64,000 bases of DNA from assembly GCA_013314715.1 (NCBI GenBank), contig JABUFC010000010.1, forward strand, positions 1 to 64,000. The letters run 5' to 3'. Source of the DNA: Bacteroidales bacterium. GTDB taxonomy: Bacteria > Bacteroidota > Bacteroidia > Bacteroidales > GWA2-32-17. The position numbers and the translations under genes were made by a program. Shown here one piece after another: positions 45,246 to 54,048 of this stretch. Position 1 is the stretch's first letter. The number at the start of each line of letters is the position of its first letter. Under the pieces are notes generated by a model that worked only from the letters and a program-made list of their open reading frames with translations, had not been told where the DNA came from and did no database searches.

Positions 45246-46801
45246 ATTTTGGGTTTCAAGATAGCATATGGAATTAACATTTCATCTAAGCTGACCCCAC
45301 CATGCTGAAAAGTATCGCGATAAAGACCAACGTATTGGTTAAAATTATTGGGGTAAGCGAAAAAATCATTATTTAGAGCAAATATATACGATGCAGTAAC
45401 CATCGCTTTCGGAAGGTAGGCTTTAGAAGGTTCTTTAATCTCAAATACTTCTTTAGCATTATAGTTCATATTTCTACCTTGTTTATAACGTAAATTGGTA
45501 TTAAGATTACGCTCTCCTATTACTTTTACAGGATTCTCAACCCGAATAGAACCATGGTCGGTTGTAACAAAGAGAATATATTTTTCTTCTGCCAATTTCA
45601 TAAAAATCTCGAAAAGGGGGCTGTGCTCAAACCATGAATAAACAATACTCCGATAAGCTTCATCGGTGTTGGCAAGTTCACGCATGGTACGCGATTCGGT
45701 TTGAGAGTGCGAAAGTATATCAATAAAATTATAAATTATAACTCCTTGATTAAATTTTTGAAGTAAATTAGGCAACTGAGTAAGAAAATGACTACCATCA
45801 TGATTGGTGATAATTTTATTGAAAAAGAAGCTTTTTTTTATCCCCAAACGTGCACATTGTCTTTTCAATAGCTCTTCTTCGTACATATTTTTTAAACCTT
45901 CATCGTCGTCATTTTTCCAAATATCTGGAAAAATCTTTTCAATTTCAGAAGGCATTAAACCTGCAAACAGTGAATTTCGAGCATACGATGTAGTTGTTGG
46001 TAAAATGGCCGTATATAAATCAGTTTCAATTATAAAATTATTATATAACAATTTTGATATTGCTTCCCAATGATCGTAACGTAAGTTATCAATAAGAATA
46101 AGAGCTACTTTTTCGTATTGATTGAGCAAAGGAAAATATTTCTTTGACAATAAGTTTGACGAAATAAGAGGTAACGATTGGCGAGTATCTGAAAACCATT
46201 GTAAATAATTATTTTTTATGTATTTACAAAAAGTATGATTAGCTTCTATCTTTTGAGATTGCAATACATTGAGCATGCTTTCGTTATGGGTCAATTCCAA
46301 CTGTTGTTCAAAAAATAATATATTTTTATATATTTTTTTCCAATCTTCCAAATTTTGAGCATACATTATTTGTTGTGTCAGATGATTAAATTCGCTTTGA
46401 TATTGTTGAAGCGATTTTTCGCTAATTAACTTTACCTTTTCAGAAACTTTTTTTATAGCAAGCAATAATTGATTCGGATTAACGGGTTTTATTAAATAAT
46501 CAGTAATGTTAGCACCAATGGCACTATTCATTATATCTTCTTCTTCGCTCTTGGTAACCATAATAACCGGTAAGTGTGGCTTTATCTTTTTTACCTCATC
46601 GAGTACTTGTAAGCCACTTAAACCGGGCATATTTTCATCTAAAATTACTAAATCGTAGCTTGATTGCTTTATTAAATCTAATGCGTCGGTCCCGTTTGAG
46701 CATGAATGTAACTCATAACCCTTGCTTTTGAGAAAATGAAAATAAGGTGTCAACAAATCAATTTCATCGTCCACCCATAAAATATTAAAGCTAGTGCTCA
46801 T
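45242..46801 (-). CDS. porX: PorX, response regulator with PglZ phosphatase-like domain (T9SS regulator)
   Basis: A 519-residue regulator. The N-terminal receiver domain has Asp11-Asp12, phospho-acceptor Asp55 (LVILDENMPG) and Lys105 (LIKPVNP). A helical linker follows, then a PglZ-family alkaline-phosphatase-superfamily domain from about residue 200 (LILIDNLRYDHWEAI; TTSYARNSLFAGLMPSEIEKIF; VTTDHGSIRVENPVKVIGERNLNTNLRYKQGRNM). This receiver-PglZ architecture is PorX, which controls T9SS gene expression with a PorY sensor and a sigma factor in Porphyromonas and is reported to be a zinc-dependent phosphodiesterase. Metal ligands appear intact. The gene abuts porW (TAATG overlap). Confidence 0.95.
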   Translation of the reverse strand: MSTSFNILWVDDEIDLLTPYFHFLKSKGYELHSCSNGTDALDLIKQSSYDLVILDENMPGLSGLQVLDEVKKIKPHLPVIMVTKSEEEDIMNSAIGANITDYLIKPVNPNQLLLAIKKVSEKVKLISEKSLQQYQSEFNHLTQQIMYAQNLEDWKKIYKNILFFEQQLELTHNESMLNVLQSQKIEANHTFCKYIKNNYLQWFSDTRQSLPLISSNLLSKKYFPLLNQYEKVALILIDNLRYDHWEAISKLLYNNFIIETDLYTAILPTTTSYARNSLFAGLMPSEIEKIFPDIWKNDDDEGLKNMYEEELLKRQCARLGIKKSFFFNKIITNHDGSHFLTQLPNLLQKFNQGVIIYNFIDILSHSQTESRTMRELANTDEAYRSIVYSWFEHSPLFEIFMKLAEEKYILFVTTDHGSIRVENPVKVIGERNLNTNLRYKQGRNMNYNAKEVFEIKEPSKAYLPKAMVTASYIFALNNDFFAYPNNFNQYVGLYRDTFQHGGVSLDEMLIPYAILKPKI

Positions 46802-49527
46802 TATTGCTGCTTTTTCTTTAAAAACTTGCGTTTAAAAAACTTTTGATAACGCTCTATTTCGCCAGTAGATTGAAGCTTTGTATAATTATCGTCAGAGATT
46901 ACAAAATATTGATAATGTTTTTCATGAATGTTTTTAAATACAATATCCTGATTCTTACTAACATGCTTGTAATATTTAACCGCTTCTTTAAAATTTTTAT
47001 AGGGAAATACCTTGATATAGTAATACTTGTCGTTCCATATTCCATTTAGAATCTGAAAATCAAACATGCTAAAATAATCTATGTTATAACCAAATAAATT
47101 ATATTTTAATCGATTTATATCTGCATTTTTATCTAACAAAATTATAAACTGATAATTTGCATTTTCGTCATAACTGTAAAATGTATCTTCTGCCTCTTCT
47201 TTATTTTCCTCTGTTTGATTGTTGTTAGGAGTATTTTGTACAGTATTTGAATTGTTTTTATTTATACTTTGTTGTTTTATATTATTCTGACTTAAGGAAG
47301 CTAAATAATTAGGGTCAAAATTATTGAGCGAAGCTAATAAAAACTCCGCATGTTGTTTTTCCGAAGTACCCGGATATTTTTCAATGATTTCCGATAATTG
47401 ATTTTTATAATCATTAATTTTACCAAGTTTACCATCAGTCATAGCTTTGAGCAACTTAAATTTTAAAAATATGGGGGTATCTTTATATAGTGAATCAGCT
47501 GTTCTGTAATGATGAAATACCGTTTTAAAATCGTTGTCTTTGAATGAATCGAAAGCCTCTTCGTACAATGTCTTTATCTTCATTGTTTTTTCTTCTTCGT
47601 CTTTCAAATAATTAGGATTTGAAAGCATTTGAGCAAACTTACTATCAGGAAATTCATTAATTATTTTATTTTTATAACTTTCTACCTGAGAAGTTTGTTG
47701 CAAAATATTATGTAATCTATATAAATCGTAATATGTTAATAATTTATATGAAGTATTTGGAAAACGTTCGATTAGCGTTGTAAATTGTTTAATTGCTAAA
47801 TCATAGTCATTGAGTTGATTCATAGCAGCTTCACCCGATTTAAAATATGCATCTTCTAATTTTTTGTTCGACGCTTGCATTAATGAGTCAGTAAGGGGTA
47901 AATTTACTAAATAATATTCCCTTTGCTTAGGATTTAAAGCAACTTGCTGATTACCACTCTGAGTTTGAGTTGTATCTTCAGCATTGGCGGTTAATACTAC
48001 TGCTTTATTTTTACGACGCCAATCGTCTTCGAGCTTACGATTCCCCCATTTACGTTTAAATTCGGCCATCCCCATAGCTAGTGTCGAAGGATTGTAAAAA
48101 TACCATTTGCCACCAGAGGTTTGATTTGCCAAAGGATTTAAACTTTGCTGGTTCATAAACAGCATATTATTAGCCTGCTTTTGTTCTTCTTCTTGTTTAC
48201 GTTTTTCTTCGTCTATCAATCGCTGTATTATGTCGTCAATTATTTTATTCCGATCTTTTTCTGACATTTTAGCTAATCTTTGTAAACTATCTTCGGTTTG
48301 AATAATAATTAAATTATCAGCCAATGTATTTAAATTATTAGCCAAACTTTTTACACGTTTATATTCAGGATAGTTATTATCCATTAATGTTAACGAGGAG
48401 TCAAAATACGCCTGAGCCTTAACATAATCTTTCATATTTAAGTATATATCACCAACCGACATATACGAAATAGCTTTTTGATGATTGTTGCTTTTTGTAT
48501 TCTCGATGCTTTTTTTATAGTACATGAGCGCTTCGGAAGTATTGTTTTCTTTGTAATATAAATTGGCAATTGCATAGTATATCTGATCTGAATAATCTAA
48601 ATTTTTATCATCTTTAAGCATTTTAAACAATTCCTTACGAATCATATCGGCATTACCACCCTCGAAACATGTTGCCCTATTTATTTGAGCATTAAAAGTC
48701 ATTTCATAGCGATTGCTATATTTTATCGCTTGGGTATAATTTTCTGTTGCTTTAGACAATTGTTTATTATATTGATATAATTGTGCTAAAATGTAAAAAC
48801 TTCGAGCCTTTTCCTGTCGCTTACGGGTGAATTTTATGGCTGTGGTTAATTTAGATATAGCTTGAGTAAAATTTTGTTGTTTTATAAAGAGCTGAGCATA
48901 TGTTTGATTTAAAAATTTTCGGTACTTTTTAGGAAAATCTTTATCACCATCTACTCTATCGAGTAATGCCTTAGCATCTTCGTATTTTGTAAGTTGTATA
49001 TACGTTAATGCTAACCAAATACTTGCTTCGTATTTTATCGAACTCCATGTATATTCTTTTATTATATATTCAAAATCTTCTTCTGCAGCATACCAGTCAT
49101 GATTTACAAAATTTGCTTTGCCATGCAATAACCAACTATCGTCAACCCATTCGCAAAATTCGGTACGATTACGAAAAGCTTTTTGTCGAGGCGTCATGTT
49201 CGATTTTGCCTTTGGCCTAACTGTTATTGAATGCTTTTTTATAACAATAGCTGCTTTATCTTTTGCTCGTTCCATATCGGCAGAAGCCTGTTTCACAGCT
49301 TCGTCATTGAGTATGGCCATTACATTCAAAATTAGCGAATAATCGTCACTCGGATTGGCATTAATGCGTTTTATGGCTTGTTTATAAGATTCATTACCAT
49401 TAAAATAAGCATTGTAATGCGAAGTCAAATTATGATACGTACGAGAAACAAAAGTGTTCTTTTTAGTCGAACAAGACGATATCAACAAAAAAAGTAAAAT
49501 TGATATATAAACACAAAATAGCTTCAT
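46801..49527 (-). CDS. porW: PorW/SprE, type IX secretion TPR lipoprotein
   Basis: A 908-residue outer-membrane lipoprotein with lipobox ISSC near residue 19. The mature start TKKNTFVSRTYHNLTSHYNAYFNGNESYKQAIKRI is very characteristic of PorW/SprE. TPR repeats occupy the middle (for example KARSFYILAQLYQYNKQLSKATENYTQAIKYSNRYEMTFNAQINRA). A Gln/Asn-rich linker near 790-820 precedes a C-terminal domain (NYQFIILLDKNADINRLKYNLFGYNIDYFSMFDFQILNGIWNDKYYYIKVFPYKNFKEAVKYYKHV). PorW is needed for T9SS secretion and gliding and links the PorKN ring to the Sov pore. No other T9SS structural genes lie in the window. Confidence 0.95.
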   Translation of the reverse strand: MKLFCVYISILLFLLISSCSTKKNTFVSRTYHNLTSHYNAYFNGNESYKQAIKRINANPSDDYSLILNVMAILNDEAVKQASADMERAKDKAAIVIKKHSITVRPKAKSNMTPRQKAFRNRTEFCEWVDDSWLLHGKANFVNHDWYAAEEDFEYIIKEYTWSSIKYEASIWLALTYIQLTKYEDAKALLDRVDGDKDFPKKYRKFLNQTYAQLFIKQQNFTQAISKLTTAIKFTRKRQEKARSFYILAQLYQYNKQLSKATENYTQAIKYSNRYEMTFNAQINRATCFEGGNADMIRKELFKMLKDDKNLDYSDQIYYAIANLYYKENNTSEALMYYKKSIENTKSNNHQKAISYMSVGDIYLNMKDYVKAQAYFDSSLTLMDNNYPEYKRVKSLANNLNTLADNLIIIQTEDSLQRLAKMSEKDRNKIIDDIIQRLIDEEKRKQEEEQKQANNMLFMNQQSLNPLANQTSGGKWYFYNPSTLAMGMAEFKRKWGNRKLEDDWRRKNKAVVLTANAEDTTQTQSGNQQVALNPKQREYYLVNLPLTDSLMQASNKKLEDAYFKSGEAAMNQLNDYDLAIKQFTTLIERFPNTSYKLLTYYDLYRLHNILQQTSQVESYKNKIINEFPDSKFAQMLSNPNYLKDEEEKTMKIKTLYEEAFDSFKDNDFKTVFHHYRTADSLYKDTPIFLKFKLLKAMTDGKLGKINDYKNQLSEIIEKYPGTSEKQHAEFLLASLNNFDPNYLASLSQNNIKQQSINKNNSNTVQNTPNNNQTEENKEEAEDTFYSYDENANYQFIILLDKNADINRLKYNLFGYNIDYFSMFDFQILNGIWNDKYYYIKVFPYKNFKEAVKYYKHVSKNQDIVFKNIHEKHYQYFVISDDNYTKLQSTGEIERYQKFFKRKFLKKKQQ

Positions 49528-49594
49528 GTAAAAAAAACTTATGCAAAATAACTAAACTTTTATGAAATTATTGCATCAACTAATAAAAAAAAGA

Positions 49595-49692
49595 GGGCAA
49601 GCTACTTATATCGCACCGCTACAACCTCCTACCCTTGCTTCTTTCCAGACCTGGGGGAGTTCAGAGGGAGCTGGTCGTATAAGACTTGCCCG
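49595..49692 (-). ncRNA. ffs: Signal recognition particle RNA (4.5S, small bacterial type)
   Basis: The SRP core is clear on the minus strand: CCCAGGTCTGGAAAGAAGCAAGGG, the apical loop with the GGAA tetraloop and the asymmetric bulge that bind Ffh. The distal arms pair as a long hairpin: CGGGCAAG at the 5' side with CTTGCCC at the 3' side. At about 98 bases it matches the small bacterial form without an Alu domain. Its promoter lies just upstream (49696-49726). Confidence 0.95.
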
Positions 49693-49695
49693 ACA

Positions 49696-49726
49696 CAAAA
49701 GTACAACATTTTTTAGTTACTTGCAA
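49696..49726 (-). promoter_or_regulatory. Promoter of the SRP RNA gene
   Basis: On the minus strand TTG (49724-49726), then exactly 20 bases, then TACTTTTG (49696-49703). Transcription would start a few bases further on, matching the 5' end of the folded SRP RNA. This is a textbook Bacteroidota primary-sigma promoter. Confidence 0.85.
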
Positions 49727-49795
49727 GACTAAATCATTTTTTATTAACAAATAGCTAATTGCTTTGTATATAAATATATGATATTCATATATTAA

Positions 49796-49922
49796 GACCT
49801 TTGCAAAAACAAATTAAAACAACAGTATTGTTATTGCAATTAAAATATCAATCTTATTTTCAATATCTTATCAATTATGTGAACAAAATAGTAATGACAA
49901 AAAAGAGTTTTGCAATAGTTTC
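49796..49922. repeat. MITE-like small repeat, copy B
   Basis: A 127-base element aligned by eye to 213-356. Its ends are imperfect inverted repeats (GACCTTTGCAAAAAC against GAAACTATTGCAAAACTC). The shared core includes AACAGTATT, GCAAT, ATCAAT-TTATTTT, CAATTATGTGAA-like and AAAAAAGAGTTTTGCAA. TTTGCAAA-type ends occur on several insertion sequences of Bacteroidota, so this may be a small non-autonomous derivative. No coding capacity. Confidence 0.5.
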
Positions 49923-50142
49923 ATATTAACAGTTAAAAGATAATGACACAAACAATCGTAAAATTTAATTAATTATTCTTAACCAAGAGTAAATTTACTT
50001 AATTAAAAAAAATCCTTTGAAAAACAGACACATAAGTCTTACATTCAAAGAATTCTAAAAATCAAAAAAAAATTACATAAATTAATAAAAGCATGTAGGA
50101 CAAATTTATACACCATTAAACTATTTTTTTCTAACTTAAATA

Positions 50143-50173
50143 TTGACTTTTATCATAAAAAAAATTACCTTTG
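50143..50173 (+). promoter_or_regulatory. Promoter of the 50236-53599 gene pair
   Basis: TTG (50143-50145), 20 bases, then TACCTTTG (50166-50173), an exact Bacteroidota promoter. The start near 50180 gives a leader of about 55 bases. Confidence 0.82.
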
Positions 50174-50235
50174 TCAAAAAATAAAATATACAGGCAACCC
50201 TTTAGGTAATTTTACGTTTAATTAAAAAAAAGAAT

Positions 50236-52158
50236 ATGAAACATTTTTATATTACATCATTATTAGTTATTAGTTTTTTATGGTTAAACGCCCAGAACAT
50301 TGGTATTAGCAATGATGGTACTTTTACAACTCCACAAAGTCCATTGCATATTTATTGGACTTCAGATGGAAATTTATTACAATTGAGCCGTAGCAGCGCC
50401 GCTAATACAGGATTAACTTTTTCTGTGTCAAGCAACGATTATTCAATTTTGAATAGACAAAACAATGCACTTATTTTTGGAACCAATGCCACAGAACGAA
50501 TGAGAATTACGAATACAGGTAATGTTGGTATCGGTACTTCAGCACCCGCAACACAACTGCATACAACAGGCACCGTTCGTTTTGCAGGTTACTCCTCTGG
50601 AGCATCAGGAGCCATTCTCAGAACAAACAGTAGTGGTGACTTATCTATTACTAATTTTAGTGGAACGGCTACCGATGTTCTTTTAGGTTCTGGCTCTTTC
50701 GGTTCCATGAATTCATTAGCTTGGCAACTTACAGGTAATAGTGGTACAAACCCTACAACCAATTTTATTGGTACGACCGATGCACAAGATTTTATTTTTA
50801 AAACGAATAATAATGAGAGGATTAGAGTTTTTAGTAGTGGTGCCGTTAGAATTGGCTATGGTACGGCCGCAACAGATGCCTTACAAATAGGAGGTTACGG
50901 CTCAACAAATCCTACTATATTTATGGGTTCAGAAGGTGGGGCTCCAGGTTATGGTAGAATAGGTCTTTATGGTACAACTTATGGCACTTATAGTACAATT
51001 ATTAGAGGTGGCGGTCTAAGTTATTTTAATTCTGGGAATCAATATGTTTTTGGACAAACAACGGCTGTTGATCCATCAGATTTTGTTGGAATTGTAGGAA
51101 ATGCAACATATCCTTTTGCTTTGAATGCTTATACAAATCAAAATAATGCTAGTGCTATTTTTGGATATAACAACAGCACAATTGCAAGTATTAACGCTAA
51201 TGGTATTTATGGTTACACAACGAATAGTTCTGGTTCTGCTATTCTTGGTTTTTTAGATAATACGACAGCTGATGAAAATGCTGCTGGTATTTATGGGGCA
51301 ACGAATAACCCAAGTGGCGATGCAGGTTATTTTTCAAATTCTGCTGCTTCAAGTACTAATAATGGTAATGGGATATATACTTCTACTTCACAAAGTAGGG
51401 GTGCGGGTTTATTTTCAATAAATAAACATTCAAATGGAATCGCTATAATTGGCCTTGGTGGTAATTATTTATCATATTATACTTTAACAGGTGGAGCAGG
51501 TATAGAAGGAGTCAATAACACAGCTACAGGTTTGGGAAGCTATTTCAGAAATGATGTGTCAAATACTAATAGTAGCAGCGCAATTGCAGTTTATGCATAT
51601 AGTAATGCATCGAGAACTACTAATATTCAAGCTACAGTATATGCTAATTGTGGAATAGATAATGTTGCTAATAGATACGGTATTTATTGCAGGGGAAGAT
51701 TAACTGCAACTGGAACCAAAAGTAGTTTATTTAAAGCGAGCGATGGTACAACAAGATTACTTTATTGTACTGAAAGTCCAGAAGTTTGGTATGAAGATAT
51801 CGGTTTTGGTCAATTAAACAATGGTGTAGCAATTATTTATCTAGATACTTTATTTCTTGAAGCAGTAACAATAAATGAAAAACATCCTATGCATATTTTT
51901 ATTCAACTTGAAGGGAAATGTTCAGGTGGTGTTTATGTTGAAAAAGAATTTGATAAATTTAAAGTTATTCAAAATGATGGAAATGATAGTAATGCTTCAT
52001 TTTCTTATCGTGTAATTGCTAAACGAAAAGGAAATGAAGATGAACGTTTTGGAATATTATTGCCGATTAAAGAACCTGAGGTAACGATTAGAAAAAGTAA
52101 AACAAAGTCCAAAAAAGAAGATATTGTTTCTAAATTATATGTTAAAAAAAATAAATAA
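50236..52158 (+). CDS. Exported fibre/adhesin-like protein with tail-fibre type repeats
   Basis: A 640-residue exported protein (signal MKHFYITSLLVISFLWLNAQ). The N-terminal half has phage-fibre-like motifs: ERMRITNTGNVGIGTSAPATQLHTTGTVRFAGY, then NNERIRVFSSGAVRIGYG. A Gly/Asn/Ser/Ala-rich repetitive middle follows (NGIYGYTTNSSGSAILG, AGIYGATNNPSGDAGYFSN). The C-terminal module LLYCTESPEVWYEDIGFGQLNNGVAIIYLD...HPMHIFIQLEGKCSGGVYVEKE...FSYRVIAKRKGNEDERFG recurs on such proteins in Bacteroidota but has no name I can give. The end is Lys-rich, and no T9SS sorting domain is seen. It shares a promoter with the next gene. Confidence 0.75.
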   Translation: MKHFYITSLLVISFLWLNAQNIGISNDGTFTTPQSPLHIYWTSDGNLLQLSRSSAANTGLTFSVSSNDYSILNRQNNALIFGTNATERMRITNTGNVGIGTSAPATQLHTTGTVRFAGYSSGASGAILRTNSSGDLSITNFSGTATDVLLGSGSFGSMNSLAWQLTGNSGTNPTTNFIGTTDAQDFIFKTNNNERIRVFSSGAVRIGYGTAATDALQIGGYGSTNPTIFMGSEGGAPGYGRIGLYGTTYGTYSTIIRGGGLSYFNSGNQYVFGQTTAVDPSDFVGIVGNATYPFALNAYTNQNNASAIFGYNNSTIASINANGIYGYTTNSSGSAILGFLDNTTADENAAGIYGATNNPSGDAGYFSNSAASSTNNGNGIYTSTSQSRGAGLFSINKHSNGIAIIGLGGNYLSYYTLTGGAGIEGVNNTATGLGSYFRNDVSNTNSSSAIAVYAYSNASRTTNIQATVYANCGIDNVANRYGIYCRGRLTATGTKSSLFKASDGTTRLLYCTESPEVWYEDIGFGQLNNGVAIIYLDTLFLEAVTINEKHPMHIFIQLEGKCSGGVYVEKEFDKFKVIQNDGNDSNASFSYRVIAKRKGNEDERFGILLPIKEPEVTIRKSKTKSKKEDIVSKLYVKKNK

Positions 52159-52165
52159 TGTAATA

Positions 52166-53599
52166 ATGTTACGTTTTTTGATTATATTAATAATCATTTC
52201 ATACAAGTCTTTTTCTCAAGGTCTTATCATCAATGCCTCTAATTTTTATTTAACATCTAATTCTAATCTCATACTTTCTGATAATGCCAAATGGACAAAT
52301 AATGGCACTGTAACTTGTGCTAATGGTAGCAATGTAAAATTTTCAGGGGGTGGTAATCAATATATTAAAGGCACCAATACAACCACTTTTTCAAATGTAT
52401 ATACGTTAAAAACGAGTGGTTTCGATCATATCATCATGTTAACCGATGTTCGAATTTTTGGTACTTTATATTTACAAACGGGCAATTTTGATGTAACAAA
52501 TTATATTTGTGATTTAGATTATACTGGAAACGTATCTGGTGAAAATGAAAACGCACGTATTAGAGGTACCAATAGCGATGAAATGAGTGATGGCGGCGAA
52601 GGTAGCGGCATAGGAACCATCAAAGCTATACGCAATAACCCCAGTAGTAATGTTGCTGGCTTAGGACTTAACTTTACACCCACCATTGCCTTAGGCAACG
52701 ATACACGAATTGTTAGAGGTTGCAATGCACAACAAGGTACAGGTACATTCACCAGCAATTATAGCATTTTTAGATGGTATCGAATACAACCAGGTTCGGG
52801 AGCCTATACACCTATAACGGTAAACAATTTTTACTATTGGGGAGGAGTTAATAATTACGAATTAAATGGACATATTGAATCTGATTTACAAATGTTCCAA
52901 AAAGTTCAATATGGTGCAGGCAACCCTATTTATTGGCAACCAAGATCTACTACGGTTACTACTGGTAGCGACTATGTTAATAGTACAACCACCAACGATG
53001 CCATATCGCTCAATTATATTCTTATTACACTTGGAAGTACAAGTAAGCCACTCCCCGTTGAACTTATTTCTCTCATAGCTAATTGCGACGGCAACAAAAA
53101 TACGTTGACATGGCAAACGTTCAGCGAAACCAACAACAAAGGTTTTGAAATTCAAAAAAGTCCCGATGCACAAGAATGGGAAATCATTGGCTTTATTGAA
53201 GGACAAGGAAATAGCAACAGTATGATTACGTATTCTTTTAACGATATAAATCCCTACTATCCTAACACCTATTACCGCTTACTACAAATAGACAACAATG
53301 GAGAAAGCAAGTATTCGCAAATAGTACAAGCCACTTGCTCATCAGAAAACTACAACGAAGATTTTCAACCTATTATAAGCAACGGACAATTATCTTTTCT
53401 TATTCAAGGAATTCCTAATAATAACTATAAATTCTTACTTACTAACTCCATTGGTCAAACCTTATTTTCCAATAGTATGATTCTAAGTGAACCGATGCAA
53501 AACATAACTACAAATATTCCCGTAGCTGCCGGGATTTATTATTTTACTATGATTTCTGAAAAAAATATTATATCGAAACCTATTTTGATTAAGAATTAG
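52166..53599 (+). CDS. Secreted protein with T9SS type A sorting domain
   Basis: A 477-residue protein when started at the ATG at 52166 (signal MLRFLIILIIISYKSFSQG), seven bases after the previous stop. ATGs at 52124 or 52139 would lengthen it by 14 or 9 residues with a less typical signal. The body is beta-rich (GLIINASNFYLTSNSNLILSDNAKWTNNGTVTCANGSNVKFSGGGNQYIKG). LPVELISLIANCDGNKNTLTWQTFSETNNKGFEIQKSPDAQEWEIIGFIEGQGNS is the linker common before T9SS domains in Bacteroidota. The sorting domain ends in GIYYFTMISEKNIISKPILIKN. The function of the passenger is unknown. Confidence 0.82.
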   Translation: MLRFLIILIIISYKSFSQGLIINASNFYLTSNSNLILSDNAKWTNNGTVTCANGSNVKFSGGGNQYIKGTNTTTFSNVYTLKTSGFDHIIMLTDVRIFGTLYLQTGNFDVTNYICDLDYTGNVSGENENARIRGTNSDEMSDGGEGSGIGTIKAIRNNPSSNVAGLGLNFTPTIALGNDTRIVRGCNAQQGTGTFTSNYSIFRWYRIQPGSGAYTPITVNNFYYWGGVNNYELNGHIESDLQMFQKVQYGAGNPIYWQPRSTTVTTGSDYVNSTTTNDAISLNYILITLGSTSKPLPVELISLIANCDGNKNTLTWQTFSETNNKGFEIQKSPDAQEWEIIGFIEGQGNSNSMITYSFNDINPYYPNTYYRLLQIDNNGESKYSQIVQATCSSENYNEDFQPIISNGQLSFLIQGIPNNNYKFLLTNSIGQTLFSNSMILSEPMQNITTNIPVAAGIYYFTMISEKNIISKPILIKN

Positions 53600-53718
53600 T
53601 TTTTGTTTATCGTTTATTGTCGAGGGATGTTGGGGAGATTATTCACTTCGTTTAGTCGCTTCATTTTGCAACACAATGCAAATCTAAAGGCAATGACGTG
53701 AACGGGGCATTTTATCTT

Positions 53719-53739
53719 TTACGCATTTCTAATGCGTAA
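53719..53739. repeat. Short palindromic repeat (REP-like hairpin), copy 2
   Basis: TTACGCAT and ATGCGTAA flank loop TTCTA. Upstream bases (ATTTTATC) and downstream bases are also shared with copy 1 at 23191. Confidence 0.7.
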
Positions 53740-53766
53740 TCTGTGATAAAAATAAGTAATTCAAAT

Positions 53767-53862
53767 CAACCCTATACCCACCGTCATACCGAGTCTGTAG
53801 AGGTATAACCATTCACAAACCTAATGAGCATTGGGGTCATTCTTCGACAAGCTCAGAATGAC
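53767..53862. repeat. Dispersed intergenic repeat (GTCATTCT...AGAATGAC type), copy 2
   Basis: The sequence runs parallel to 23041-23128: CCCACCGTCATACCGAG, GAGGTATAACCAT, then ATTGGGGTCATTCTTCGACAA and CTCAGAATGAC. The two differ by a few bases only. Each half can fold as a hairpin. Confidence 0.75.
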
Positions 53863-53930
53863 GGGAAAAAGGTTGGACTCGACAAAAAAAGAAGCTTTTA
53901 TTCATCAACATTGGGATAACCACGATTTAT

Positions 53931-53945
53931 CGCATTTCTAATGCG
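53931..53945. repeat. Short palindromic repeat, decayed copy 3
   Basis: CGCAT, loop TTCTA, then ATGCG. Only five base pairs of the stem survive, because the left outer bases differ from the full form. Downstream TAATCTG matches copy 2. Confidence 0.5.
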
Positions 53946-54048
53946 TAATCTGGGTTCATCGTTCAACAATTGACATTTTGGGACGTTGTAAAATTAGAAA
54001 AATAGATATTGCAAAAAAAATAGCCTAGCAAATACAAAATGAGTATTA

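Larger units (their letters stand above)
49528..50235. other. Intergenic region holding SRP RNA, a small repeat and a promoter
   Basis: About 700 bases, mostly AT-rich. It contains the SRP RNA (-) at 49595-49692 with its promoter, copy B of the MITE-like repeat (49796-49922), and a Bacteroidota promoter for the + strand gene pair at 50143-50173. Nothing else was recognised between 49930 and 50140. Confidence 0.7.
53600..54048. other. Repeat-bearing intergenic region
   Basis: About 450 non-coding bases between a + gene and a - gene, so both 3' ends face it. It carries a second copy of the GTCATTCT/AGAATGAC repeat (53767-53862) and two copies of the ATGCGTAA hairpin (53719-53739 and a decayed one at 53931-53945). 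No clear rho-independent terminator was seen. Confidence 0.65.

Noticed and set aside
52124-53599. T9SS cargo gene start at 52124 with overlap of the upstream gene
   Set aside because: It gives a poorer signal peptide with polar residues before the hydrophobic core. The ATG at 52166 directly precedes the core and follows the previous stop.
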